Source of the DNA: G963422745 sp963422745
Lineage (GTDB): Bacteria > Actinomycetota > Acidimicrobiia > Acidimicrobiales > Aldehydirespiratoraceae
Assembly (NCBI GenBank): GCA_963422745.1
Contig: OY730477.1
Location: 558,001-622,000, forward strand
DNA: 64,000 nucleotides
Direction: 5' to 3'
Part shown: in pieces, positions 9,242 to 16,611 of the stretch
How the letters are laid out: each line of letters opens with the position of its first letter
Position numbering within the stretch: the stretch's first letter is position 1
Program-made: the position numbers and the translations under genes
The notes under the pieces: model-generated
Databases searched by the model: none
What the model saw: only the letters and a program-made list of their open reading frames with translations
What the model was told of the DNA's origin: nothing

Positions 9242-11029
9242 ATGAGGATTCCGACCGGTTCAAAGGGACGCCGCTCACGGTTCATTCCCAGGCACGTGGC
9301 TTCCGGTCGTCTATGGGTCTTGGCTTCAAGGGGACGCCGCTCACGGTTCATTCCCAGGGCTACCTGTCTTGTGATGTTGGTAGCAGTGTTGTTTGCCACT
9401 CAGGCTTGCAGCGATGGAACTGATCAGGGTTCCACGGTGGTGACGGAGACCGGATCCGATGACGCCCAAGCAGCAACTGCTGAGGTAGCAGTGTCTTCTA
9501 CGTCGGAGGGGGTGGTGTCTTCTACGTCGGAGGCGGTGGTGTCTTCTACGAGCGAGCCGGTGGTGCCTTCTACGACTGAGGGGGTGCCAGCGGAGGAGGA
9601 TATTGCCAAGTCAACTACTACCACTACCGCTCCGGCAACAACGATTCCAGTCACTGAACCCGAACCGCCAACCACAACAGAATCAACCTTTCATACCAAC
9701 TGCCGCTATTCCTTCAACATCGCCAATATCGACAGATATCATCTATACCATCCCGACTTATCCTTTTCGCCGAATGGTTCCCATATTGTGGTTAGAGACA
9801 CTTCGGATAATTCCGTCTATGTCGGACAAGCAGGAAGCTCAAATATATGTAAGCTCGAATATGGTGCCTTTGAAGAATGTTATAGTAATGGTAAATGTGC
9901 CAGGAACAGCTATATCAGAAGCTATATTTGGTCTCCAAAGGGAGATCAAGTACTCCTACACGTTGGGAATGCTTACGATATAGACAATTCATCTTCTAGT
10001 TCGTCTTCCTCTCCTGAAATCCCAACCGAACTCTTGGTAGTACAGGCAGACGGTTCGAATATACGTAGTATAATACCAGATAGCAATCCGAACTCGGTCG
10101 AGATCGGATCTTGGTCCCCGAATGGCTCACAGATATTGATATGGCAAGACAACTACGATTCCGATGATAAGCTCTATATTGCTCAATCCGATGCATCGCA
10201 ACTACATCAACTACCTACGGGTGACAACCTCAATAGCAAGGACAATATCTATCTACAATTCGGTCCCGGTCAACATGCAGAGCGTCAGTATTTCGAGATG
10301 ATACCTCCTTGGTCCCCTGATGGATCGAAGGTACTCTTTGTTGCCGATCATGATGGGGATCAAGAGATCTACACTATTGATATCAACGGGGAAGATATCG
10401 ACAGATACATCTTGAACAAACTGACAGATAATGACACTTCTGACTTTAGTCCAACATGGTCACCTGATGGTACAAGAATATCCTATTTGAGTGAAAGTGA
10501 TGAGGAGTTGGAACCTAGCAATAAGCCCTATAATTTTGTTGACCTGTACGTTATCGAACCAGATGGCTATGATGCACGTCAACTAACCAACGGCCTTTTC
10601 CTCTTTCATGGTTCGTCTTGGTCACCCGATGGTTCACAGATATTGCTGACAGCAGGCATAGGTCCTGGCTTTACCATATATTCGTTACCGGTTGATGGTT
10701 CAGGTCCGCAATATCTTGCAGATAGCTTTGTAGGACCCCTGCATCATTTGTCTCCTGATGGTTCGTATATAATGTTCAACTCACATAACGTACGAACCGA
10801 TAACAATATAATCCACGTTGTGGCAGTTGATGGCACAAGGCTACGCAAACTAACCGCCGGTGACATGGATACCTGTTGTCTTGAATGGTCACCTGATGGT
10901 TCGCAGATATTGTTTCAAGAATGGGATACAACCACACCGGAAATATACGACTATTACATCATGCGAGCAGACGGCTCAGATATCCGTAAACTGACTCATC
11001 CGCGTAGCTATATTGAAGACGTTGGCTGA
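9242..11029 (+). CDS. Lipoprotein with TolB-like (PD40) beta-propeller repeats
   Basis: 595 residues in this frame. A signal peptide with lipobox FATQAC (Cys at about residue 59) is followed by a Ser/Thr-rich stalk built of 8-residue repeats, then eight W/F/L-SP(D/N/K)G motifs typical of PD40/TolB propeller blades. The protein is probably anchored on the outer face of the membrane and binds a protein or glycan ligand. From about 9690 the codon use turns AT-rich (many ATA, TAT, AAT codons), unlike every neighbour, suggesting transfer. The ATG 9242 start gives an overlong Arg-rich leader containing a 66-bp duplication; GTG 9296, TTG 9320 or ATG 9374 are alternatives. Confidence 0.75.
   Translation: MRIPTGSKGRRSRFIPRHVASGRLWVLASRGRRSRFIPRATCLVMLVAVLFATQACSDGTDQGSTVVTETGSDDAQAATAEVAVSSTSEGVVSSTSEAVVSSTSEPVVPSTTEGVPAEEDIAKSTTTTTAPATTIPVTEPEPPTTTESTFHTNCRYSFNIANIDRYHLYHPDLSFSPNGSHIVVRDTSDNSVYVGQAGSSNICKLEYGAFEECYSNGKCARNSYIRSYIWSPKGDQVLLHVGNAYDIDNSSSSSSSSPEIPTELLVVQADGSNIRSIIPDSNPNSVEIGSWSPNGSQILIWQDNYDSDDKLYIAQSDASQLHQLPTGDNLNSKDNIYLQFGPGQHAERQYFEMIPPWSPDGSKVLFVADHDGDQEIYTIDINGEDIDRYILNKLTDNDTSDFSPTWSPDGTRISYLSESDEELEPSNKPYNFVDLYVIEPDGYDARQLTNGLFLFHGSSWSPDGSQILLTAGIGPGFTIYSLPVDGSGPQYLADSFVGPLHHLSPDGSYIMFNSHNVRTDNNIIHVVAVDGTRLRKLTAGDMDTCCLEWSPDGSQILFQEWDTTTPEIYDYYIMRADGSDIRKLTHPRSYIEDVG
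9259..9358. repeat. Near-perfect 34-bp direct repeat, 66-bp spacing
   Basis: Copies at 9259-9292 and 9325-9358 differ at one base and share the core GGGACGCCGCTCACGGTTCA. They lie at the 5' end of the lipoprotein frame and encode GRRSRFIPR twice. Either an in-frame duplication of the leader or a repeat element sitting just upstream of the real start. Confidence 0.85.
9491..9586. repeat. Four 24-bp tandem repeats (stalk region)
   Basis: Four in-frame 24-bp units from 9491, 9515, 9539 and 9563 each begin GTGTCTTCTACG or GTGCCTTCTACG and encode VSSTSEGV-like octads. They form the Ser/Thr-rich stalk between the lipobox and the propeller. Such arrays can vary in copy number by slippage. Confidence 0.85.
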
Positions 11030-11324
11030 CCCGAAATAACGGTAGCCTGAATAACGGGAGCCCTCTTGCGGTGATCAAATACGGGTCCGCCTTTGCCCTA
11101 GGTGGCAGGTGAGTCGATTCCCGATCCGGTGCGGTGATTCTGCCAACCCGGGCGCACGCAGCCCAAACCACCGCACGCTGCCCAAACCACACAGCGCTGC
11201 TCGGGGGACGGCGTGCGACACGGGTCTCGGTCCTTCCCCGCGTCTACGCAGCAAACAGTCGGCGCAGCGGGGATTCAAGCCAGCGCCGATCATGAGCTTC
11301 TCCGCCCCCCGGCCCCCGCATGCT

Positions 11325-11489
11325 CTCGAAGGCCTACGTCAGCGGACGGCTTGGGCATCCCGGACGTCGTGGACGAATATGGCTACCAAGGCTCGAAGGC
11401 CTACGTCAGCGGACGGCTTGGGCATCCCGGACGTCGTGGACGAATATGGCTACCAAGGCTCGAAGGCCTACGTCAGCGGACTGCTTGGG
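11325..11489. repeat. 2.5 copies of a 67-bp tandem repeat
   Basis: Units start at 11325, 11392 and 11459; the third is partial and decays after about 31 bp. Each unit opens CTCGAAGGCCTACGTCAGCG. The first two copies are identical as far as I can read. Because 67 is not a multiple of 3, every open frame shows the unit in all three phases, so it is unlikely to be coding. Function unknown. Confidence 0.9.
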
Positions 11490-11639
11490 TACCCCCGGCG
11501 CCACACCGGAGCAGCAACGTCGGCCGCGGCGCTGCCAGGGCAACCATGGTGGTGATGTCTCGAGATCATCGACGATGCACTAGTTTGAAACCCGACCCGA
11601 ATGGTTTCGTCGTCGGGGAACTACACTTGTGCTTGAATT

Positions 11640-11671
11640 CACGAAGTCCGTGGTCCACGAAGTCCATGGTC
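11640..11671. repeat. 16-bp tandem duplication
   Basis: CACGAAGTCCGTGGTC is followed directly by CACGAAGTCCATGGTC, one mismatch, ending 21 bp before the GTG start of the first bc-locus gene. It may be part of the 5' leader or a regulator site. Confidence 0.75.
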
Positions 11672-11692
11672 TGAGCATCCTGGGAGTCGAGC

Positions 11693-12145
11693 GTGGTTGC
11701 ATTCGTCACGTCGAGCCTTATCGCCATCATGATCGCTGTTGGAGCCGTTGCGTACTCCCGGCGGCGTGCACCCGGTACGCCCGTTACCTGGGGAGAGGCC
11801 ATGCTTGGTGCCTTCCTTGTGTTCTTCGGGATGTTCTGGGTTTATGGAGTGGTGCCGCACCAATGGCTCGCCTGGGCCGACAACGAACTCAACTGGCGTG
11901 TCGACAAGTTCTTCGTCGGTCCCGGAGGCATCCTGCGGCACCAAAACGACGGAGGTTTCATGCCGATGCACATCACCTACGTGGTGATCCGCGACCTCAT
12001 CGCTGTGGCCATCTACGGAGTCGCCCTTGCTGCGAATGTCGCCCTCTGGTCGATCTGGCAAAGGCGCGGTACCGATGCCCGGCCCGAGCTACCGGTTCGC
12101 TCGGCGTTCGGTAGGCCGCTGATCAGGGAAGGTTCACGATCGTGA
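11693..12145 (+). CDS. Small membrane protein of the cytochrome bc locus
   Basis: 150 residues with three predicted membrane helices (about 3-21, 34-55, 95-117) and a basic C terminus. I do not recognise a named family. The GTG start has GGGAG 7 nt upstream. Its stop overlaps the next gene's GTG (GTGA), so it is translationally coupled to the ferredoxin and belongs to the operon encoding the quinol-oxidising complex. A structural or assembly role is inferred only from context. Confidence 0.7.
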   Translation: MVAFVTSSLIAIMIAVGAVAYSRRRAPGTPVTWGEAMLGAFLVFFGMFWVYGVVPHQWLAWADNELNWRVDKFFVGPGGILRHQNDGGFMPMHITYVVIRDLIAVAIYGVALAANVALWSIWQRRGTDARPELPVRSAFGRPLIREGSRS

Positions 12146-12558
12146 GCCGCACTGACGCCAACCCGCCGATGCCGGAGTTCCGCGACGACTATGTCCTGCA
12201 AGAAGTTGATGTCGACTGGCTCGGCCAGCAGGTCAAGCCCAAACAGTTCATCCACATTGACCAGTCCGAGTGCATTCTGTGCGAGGGCTGCGTGGACATC
12301 TGTCCGTGGAAGTGCATCCACATGGTGCGTCCCGACGCGATTGATGACGCCATCGGAACAGAGCGACCCGGCGTTGATCCCAACGATCAGGTGATCTTCA
12401 CCATTGACGATGATGTCTGCACTCGTTGCGCGCTTTGCGTTGATCGCTGCCCTACAGGCGTCATAATCCTCGGAAGGATTGGTGAGGCGCCGCCAGCAGG
12501 CGACTCTCATCAACGAACCAATACCCACGGGTACGGCTACGGAATGCGGCTCGGCTGA
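12142..12558 (+). CDS. 2x[4Fe-4S] ferredoxin-type protein in the bc operon
   Basis: 138 residues. Two CxxCxxCxxxCP clusters are visible: CILCEGCVDICP (C44, C47, C50, C54) and CTRCALCVDRCP (from C93), with about 36 residues between them, longer than in small bacterial ferredoxins. No signal peptide, so it faces the cytoplasm. It overlaps the upstream membrane-protein gene and precedes cytochrome b. Iron-sulfur electron transfer is certain from the motifs; the partner is not. Its context suggests a peripheral subunit of, or electron shuttle to, the bc complex or complex I. Confidence 0.88.
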   Translation: MSRTDANPPMPEFRDDYVLQEVDVDWLGQQVKPKQFIHIDQSECILCEGCVDICPWKCIHMVRPDAIDDAIGTERPGVDPNDQVIFTIDDDVCTRCALCVDRCPTGVIILGRIGEAPPAGDSHQRTNTHGYGYGMRLG

Positions 12559-12576
12559 AGCCGCAGGGAGAGATAC

Positions 12577-13371
12577 ATGGCAACAGTTGACCAAGTACCC
12601 AAGAAGCCGCTTCCGCAGAGAGTGCAGGACTCAATGTCGCGACTCAACGCGCGGGTTCAGGGCTCACAAGCGTGGAGTTCCATCTTCCGACCGGGTTCAA
12701 TCTTCCGTAAGGGCTATACCGACAGCCCCCGTAACCGGTCCTACGTGATCATGAACAGCGTGCTGTATCACCTGCACCCGGTGAAGGTGAAGCGCCATGC
12801 CGTCAAGGTCAGCTACACGCTTTGTTTGGGCGGGCTCTCCTTTTTCTTGTTCATCTTGCTGACCGTCACCGGCATCTTCTTGATGTTCTTTTATCGCCCG
12901 ACTGCCGCTGCCGCGTGGGACGACATCTACGTCCTTCAGAACTCCATCACCTTCGGTTTGTTGGTTCGCAACATGCACCGATGGGGTGCGCATCTCATGG
13001 TGCTCACTGTGTTCTTGCACATGGCCCGCGTGTTCTACCACGGTGCCTACAAGCCGCCCCGTGAGTTCAACTGGGTAATCGGGGTGATGCTCCTGCAGCT
13101 CACCTTGTTACTGTCGTTCACCGGCTACCTGTTGCCGTGGGACCAGCTAGCTCTGTGGGCGGTGACGGTCGGAACCAACATGATGGGCTACACGCCGGTG
13201 TTCGGCGATCAGGTGCGTTTCGTTCTGCTCGGTGGGGTGGAGATAGGCACCGACACACTGCTGCGCTGGTACGTGCTGCACGTGCTGCTACTGCCGTTCG
13301 TGATTGTCATCTTCATGGCGATCCACTTCTGGCGGGTTCGCAAGGACGGCGGCATCTCGGGTCCCTTGTAG
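12577..13371 (+). CDS. Cytochrome b, N-terminal (b6-like) subunit
   Basis: 264 residues with four membrane helices. Bis-heme ligands are H134 and H148 (NMHRWGAHL...FLHMARVF) and H235 and H250 (LHVLLLPF...AIHFWRVRKDGG). The second pair is separated by 14 residues, as in b6-type proteins rather than 13 as in bc1. The KPPREFNWVIGV segment follows helix B. An AGGGAGAG ribosome site precedes the ATG. Together with the next gene it forms a split cytochrome b carrying the quinol oxidation and reduction sites. Confidence 0.93.
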   Translation: MATVDQVPKKPLPQRVQDSMSRLNARVQGSQAWSSIFRPGSIFRKGYTDSPRNRSYVIMNSVLYHLHPVKVKRHAVKVSYTLCLGGLSFFLFILLTVTGIFLMFFYRPTAAAAWDDIYVLQNSITFGLLVRNMHRWGAHLMVLTVFLHMARVFYHGAYKPPREFNWVIGVMLLQLTLLLSFTGYLLPWDQLALWAVTVGTNMMGYTPVFGDQVRFVLLGGVEIGTDTLLRWYVLHVLLLPFVIVIFMAIHFWRVRKDGGISGPL

Positions 13372-13388
13372 GCCGAGGAGATCGCGAA

Positions 13389-14183
13389 GTGACAGAAATA
13401 CCCGAACACCTTCTCAAGCGTGCGGCGGCGGCCCGGGCCAAGGCCGAAGCGGCGAAAGCTGCCGCTGCCAGCGGCGACAACAGCGGGGCTGGCGGCGGCG
13501 AGGCGAGCGAAGCCTCCTCAAAGATTCCCGCTCACCTTCTGGAGCGCTCCAGGGCAGCGCGCGCCGCGGTTACCCCCGGCACAGAGTCGGTTCCGGCGGG
13601 CGGCGGAGGCTCAACCGCGGTAGCGACCGCGCCGCCAGCTGTCGCTGCTTCGGCGGCCAACGGCGCTCCGGTCCCGACCGGTCCCGGAGGCCACACACAA
13701 AGACTGCTTACCGTTGTCAAGAGCGGCTCAATTCAAGACACCAAGTCCATGCCCCAGGACAAGGTGCACACCTGGCCTCATCTGCTGGTGGTTGAGTTCG
13801 CAGCGACCTTGTTCATCACCGCGTTCACCTTGATCTTCTCGATCTTCGTCAACGCCCCATTGCTGGAACTGGCCAACTTCAACGAGACCCCCAACCCTTC
13901 AAAGGCCCCCTGGTACTTCCTGGGACTGCAGGAACTGCTCACAATGTTTCACCCAATGGTTGCCGGTGTGACCATCCCCGGCATCGGCCTGTTCGTCTTG
14001 ATCCTGGCTCCCTACATTGACCGTAACCCTTCCAAGAGGCCCGAGGACCGCAAGTTCGCGATATCGCTGATGACGGTGCATCTGATGTTCTGGGCGGTTC
14101 TGGTGATGATCGGTTCGTTCTTTCGAGGTCCGGGCTTCAATTTTGTATTTCCGTGGCAGGCCGGGCTCTTCTTCGAGCTCTGA
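13389..14183 (+). CDS. Cytochrome b C-terminal (subunit IV-like) with long N-terminal extension
   Basis: 264 residues from the GTG at 13389 (GAGGAG 8 nt upstream). The first about 130 residues are an Ala/Gly/Pro-rich cytoplasmic extension holding two copies of a motif, EIPEHLLKRAAAARA and KIPAHLLERSRAARA. Then come three membrane helices of subunit IV with the quinol-site motif in the form KAPWYFLGLQELL, replacing PEWY. A longer in-frame open region reaches back to 13137 inside the b6 gene, but GTG 13389 is the supported start. Forms the split cytochrome b with the upstream subunit. Confidence 0.9.
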   Translation: MTEIPEHLLKRAAAARAKAEAAKAAAASGDNSGAGGGEASEASSKIPAHLLERSRAARAAVTPGTESVPAGGGGSTAVATAPPAVAASAANGAPVPTGPGGHTQRLLTVVKSGSIQDTKSMPQDKVHTWPHLLVVEFAATLFITAFTLIFSIFVNAPLLELANFNETPNPSKAPWYFLGLQELLTMFHPMVAGVTIPGIGLFVLILAPYIDRNPSKRPEDRKFAISLMTVHLMFWAVLVMIGSFFRGPGFNFVFPWQAGLFFEL

Positions 14184-14198
14184 ATCGAGGAGGTGGGA

Positions 14199-15080
14199 AT
14201 GTACGTTGCTGGAATCGTCGCAGTCGCCGTGCTGGCGATCGTTGGGTTGGCGGTCATAATCCGGGGTCGTCAGGCTGACTCCGCCGTCGGCCTGTTGTCT
14301 CGAGAGACCAAACAACGCGACAAACCGAGTTCTGCTTTGGATACGGACCCACCCCTTACCGGCAGGCAGGTTGAACGAAGCGTCGAGCTTGAACGCCGGG
14401 CCACCTCGGCCGAGCTCATGCTCGCGACACGCGAAACAGCGCCCCCGGCACCTTACGTACCGCCCGACCCCGAGGTGATCGGCGTGAGCCGCCGCCAGTT
14501 CTTCAATCGCACGATCGTGTTGATGATGCAGATCGGCTTGGGCGGGTTCGGGGCGGCATGCATTGCTTTCTTGTGGCCCCAAGTAGGCGGTGGTTTCGGT
14601 TCGGCTATCAAGGTTGGTTCCGTCAGTGACGTCCTGGCCCAGATACGTGCCAATCAGGGTTTCTTGTACAAAGCGGAAGGCCGAATGTGGTTGACGGAGT
14701 ATCCCAACGGTGCAGTCGAAAAGGCCCGTGAACAATATTCTGGACCAGAACTCAACGGCATGGAGGCCGGGCTAAAGCTTGGTCTGGATGGGGGTGTCGT
14801 TGCTTTGTACCAGAAGTGCCCTCATCTCGGTTGTCGAGTTCCGAACTGCAACACCTCCCAATGGTTCGAATGCCCATGCCATGGCTCGCAATACAACCAG
14901 GTCGGCGAGAAGCGAGCTGGCCCTGCGCCGCGGGGCATGGACCGTTTCGCTGTGAGCATTGACACATCTGGCTCGCTCATCGTAGACACCGGCCGGATCA
15001 TCCAAGGCCCCAAGATCGGTACCAACACCACCGGTCAGGAGGCCGAAGGACCCAACTGCATCGGCCAGTCCAGCCACTAG
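14199..15080 (+). CDS. Rieske [2Fe-2S] protein of the bc complex
   Basis: 293 residues. The [2Fe-2S] ligands are in CPHLGC (C207, H209) and CPCHGSQYN (C225, H228), with the disulfide cysteines C212 and C227. An N-terminal membrane segment (about 3-22) is followed by a polar stretch and a second hydrophobic anchor at about 108-130 preceded by SRRQFF, a twin-Arg-like signal. ATG 14199 is chosen over the in-frame GTG 14193 because the AGGAGG ribosome site ends at 14192. Transfers electrons from quinol to cytochrome c. Confidence 0.93.
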   Translation: MYVAGIVAVAVLAIVGLAVIIRGRQADSAVGLLSRETKQRDKPSSALDTDPPLTGRQVERSVELERRATSAELMLATRETAPPAPYVPPDPEVIGVSRRQFFNRTIVLMMQIGLGGFGAACIAFLWPQVGGGFGSAIKVGSVSDVLAQIRANQGFLYKAEGRMWLTEYPNGAVEKAREQYSGPELNGMEAGLKLGLDGGVVALYQKCPHLGCRVPNCNTSQWFECPCHGSQYNQVGEKRAGPAPRGMDRFAVSIDTSGSLIVDTGRIIQGPKIGTNTTGQEAEGPNCIGQSSH

Positions 15081-15126
15081 TACGCTCCGTTCTCTCCGAC
15101 CGCTCAACCACCCGACGTACCCGAGA

Positions 15127-16611
15127 ATGCTGCTTGCCGCCTCAACACAACGAACAATTGGTCTCGTCATCTTGGCCATCGTCTTCATCGGTGGTCTTGT
15201 ATACGTCCTCGCCAACATTCGGTCGGCGCGTTCAGAGATCGGTTCGGAGATCGATCTGGCTTCGAACCGGAGGCCGTATCTGCAAGACGAGCAGCTTGAA
15301 GGACGAAAACTCGACCTCGCGCTCGGATCGAGCCTGGTGCTGCTGACCATCACAGCCATCGCCCTGCCGCTGTATTGGTTGGGTGAGCCCGGTCGACATT
15401 CCGGGCGAGACGAAGACACCGAGCGCATCTTCATTGCACGCGGCGAAGAGATTTACGTCTCGGGTGCGCAATGCGTGGACTGCCACGGCCCAGACGGTTC
15501 GGGAGGTTCGGCACCGAAAACGATCACCTCCGAGTCAGGAGAATTCGTGGCTCAGGTGGCGTGGAAGGCACCGGCGCTCAACACGGTGTTGTCACGCTTC
15601 ACCGAGGACGAGGTTCTCCACACCCTCAACTACGGACGCAACGACGTGATGGCGGCCTGGGGTGCTGCAGGAGGCGGACCGCTCACCGATCAACAACTTG
15701 AGGAACTCATCTACTACATCCGCAGCATCCAGATCCCCGAGGAAACCATACGTTTGGAGGTCAACGACGGCGTAGCCTCCGGCGTCTCCGAGGAGATCCT
15801 GGCCCAGAGTCTCCAGCCGTGGGCGGTAGCGGTGCGCCAGGCTCGATCCGTCAAAGACGCAACTCAGCGGGCCATCACCTTGGCCGCACGCGAACAGTTC
15901 GGTTTCTCGTGTGCCGACGATCCCGATCTTGATATCTGCGCCAAGGACAGCGCCGCGCAGCAGGTTTTGACCGCCGCTAATGCCGCCGCTGCGGAACCGT
16001 TGGCCGAGGCGGTCCAGGAATGGTTGAGCGAGGCTGCGGCTGTGCGTGAGCGGGCACATGCCCAGGCCCTCAGCGATGATGCGACACTGCGCGAAGAAGG
16101 CAATGAAAACCGGTGGCGAAACGCTGCACTGGAGTTGCTGTCCACCCCTGGGGCTGTCAGCGGAGACGACCTCTACCGAAAATACGGTGAGATTCTGTTC
16201 GCCAACGAAGCCGCCAACGGCACCTATAGCTGCGCTCGTTGTCACACCTATGGCTGGAGTTTCGACGCGGTGGGGCCTTACACGCTTGAGGTGAACGGCA
16301 CCGACCAATCGATCCTAAAGGTCTACGAACACGGCGGCGGCTTCTTTGGACCCAACCTGACCGGTGGTTCAACCCGTGAACAATTCGAGACCGCCGGAAG
16401 CCATGCCGCGTTCATTGAACAGGGACAAGAAATCGGCGAGCTCTACGGACGGGGAGGGTCGGGCGGCAACGGACAGATGCCGGGCTTTGGTCCCAACCTT
16501 GAGGACAGCCCAGTGGGACCGACATTTGGCAACGACGACGAGTTTTCGTATCCGGCGCTGCTCACAGCTGCTGAGATCGACGCCATTGTCGCGTTCGAGA
16601 GGAACCTGTAG
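15127..16611 (+). CDS. Membrane-bound diheme cytochrome c
   Basis: 494 residues: two hydrophobic helices (about 10-30 and 66-86), a first heme motif CVDCH at residues 116-120, a long mostly helical acidic segment (about 200-345), and a second heme motif CARCH at about 369-373 with a likely axial Met in GQMPGFGPNL. It sits directly after the Rieske gene and overlaps the next start, so it is probably the c-type subunit of this quinol:cytochrome c oxidoreductase, standing in for cytochrome c1 or the cytochrome cc of other actinobacteria. The long insert between hemes is unusual. Confidence 0.88.
   Translation: MLLAASTQRTIGLVILAIVFIGGLVYVLANIRSARSEIGSEIDLASNRRPYLQDEQLEGRKLDLALGSSLVLLTITAIALPLYWLGEPGRHSGRDEDTERIFIARGEEIYVSGAQCVDCHGPDGSGGSAPKTITSESGEFVAQVAWKAPALNTVLSRFTEDEVLHTLNYGRNDVMAAWGAAGGGPLTDQQLEELIYYIRSIQIPEETIRLEVNDGVASGVSEEILAQSLQPWAVAVRQARSVKDATQRAITLAAREQFGFSCADDPDLDICAKDSAAQQVLTAANAAAAEPLAEAVQEWLSEAAAVRERAHAQALSDDATLREEGNENRWRNAALELLSTPGAVSGDDLYRKYGEILFANEAANGTYSCARCHTYGWSFDAVGPYTLEVNGTDQSILKVYEHGGGFFGPNLTGGSTREQFETAGSHAAFIEQGQEIGELYGRGGSGGNGQMPGFGPNLEDSPVGPTFGNDDEFSYPALLTAAEIDAIVAFERNL

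Larger units (their letters stand above)
11030..11692. other. Non-coding spacer with tandem repeats
   Basis: 663 bp with no recognisable gene. It contains a 15-bp period repeat around 11037-11064 (ATAACGGTAGCC / ATAACGGGAGCC), the 67-bp tandem array at 11325-11489 and a 16-bp tandem repeat at 11640-11671. A TACACT hexamer at 11622-11627 is a candidate -10 for the downstream bc-complex locus. I looked for tRNA-like arms around 11100-11290 and found none convincing. Confidence 0.55.

Noticed and set aside
11100..11300. Possible tRNA or other structured RNA gene
   Set aside because: GATTCCC and GGATTCAAGCC look faintly like tRNA arm sequences, but no cloverleaf with paired acceptor stem can be built.
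11325..11489. Possible CRISPR array
   Set aside because: The 67-bp units are directly abutting with no spacers and there are no cas genes.
13137..13388. N-terminal extension of the subunit-IV-like protein into the b6 gene
   Set aside because: The frame is open by chance within the cytochrome b6 gene; GTG 13389 has a ribosome site and begins the recurring PEHLL motif.
15592..16308. 238-codon minus-strand open frame inside the diheme cytochrome c gene
   Set aside because: Antisense shadow of a well-supported gene with heme motifs on the plus strand; no recognisable domain and no ribosome site.
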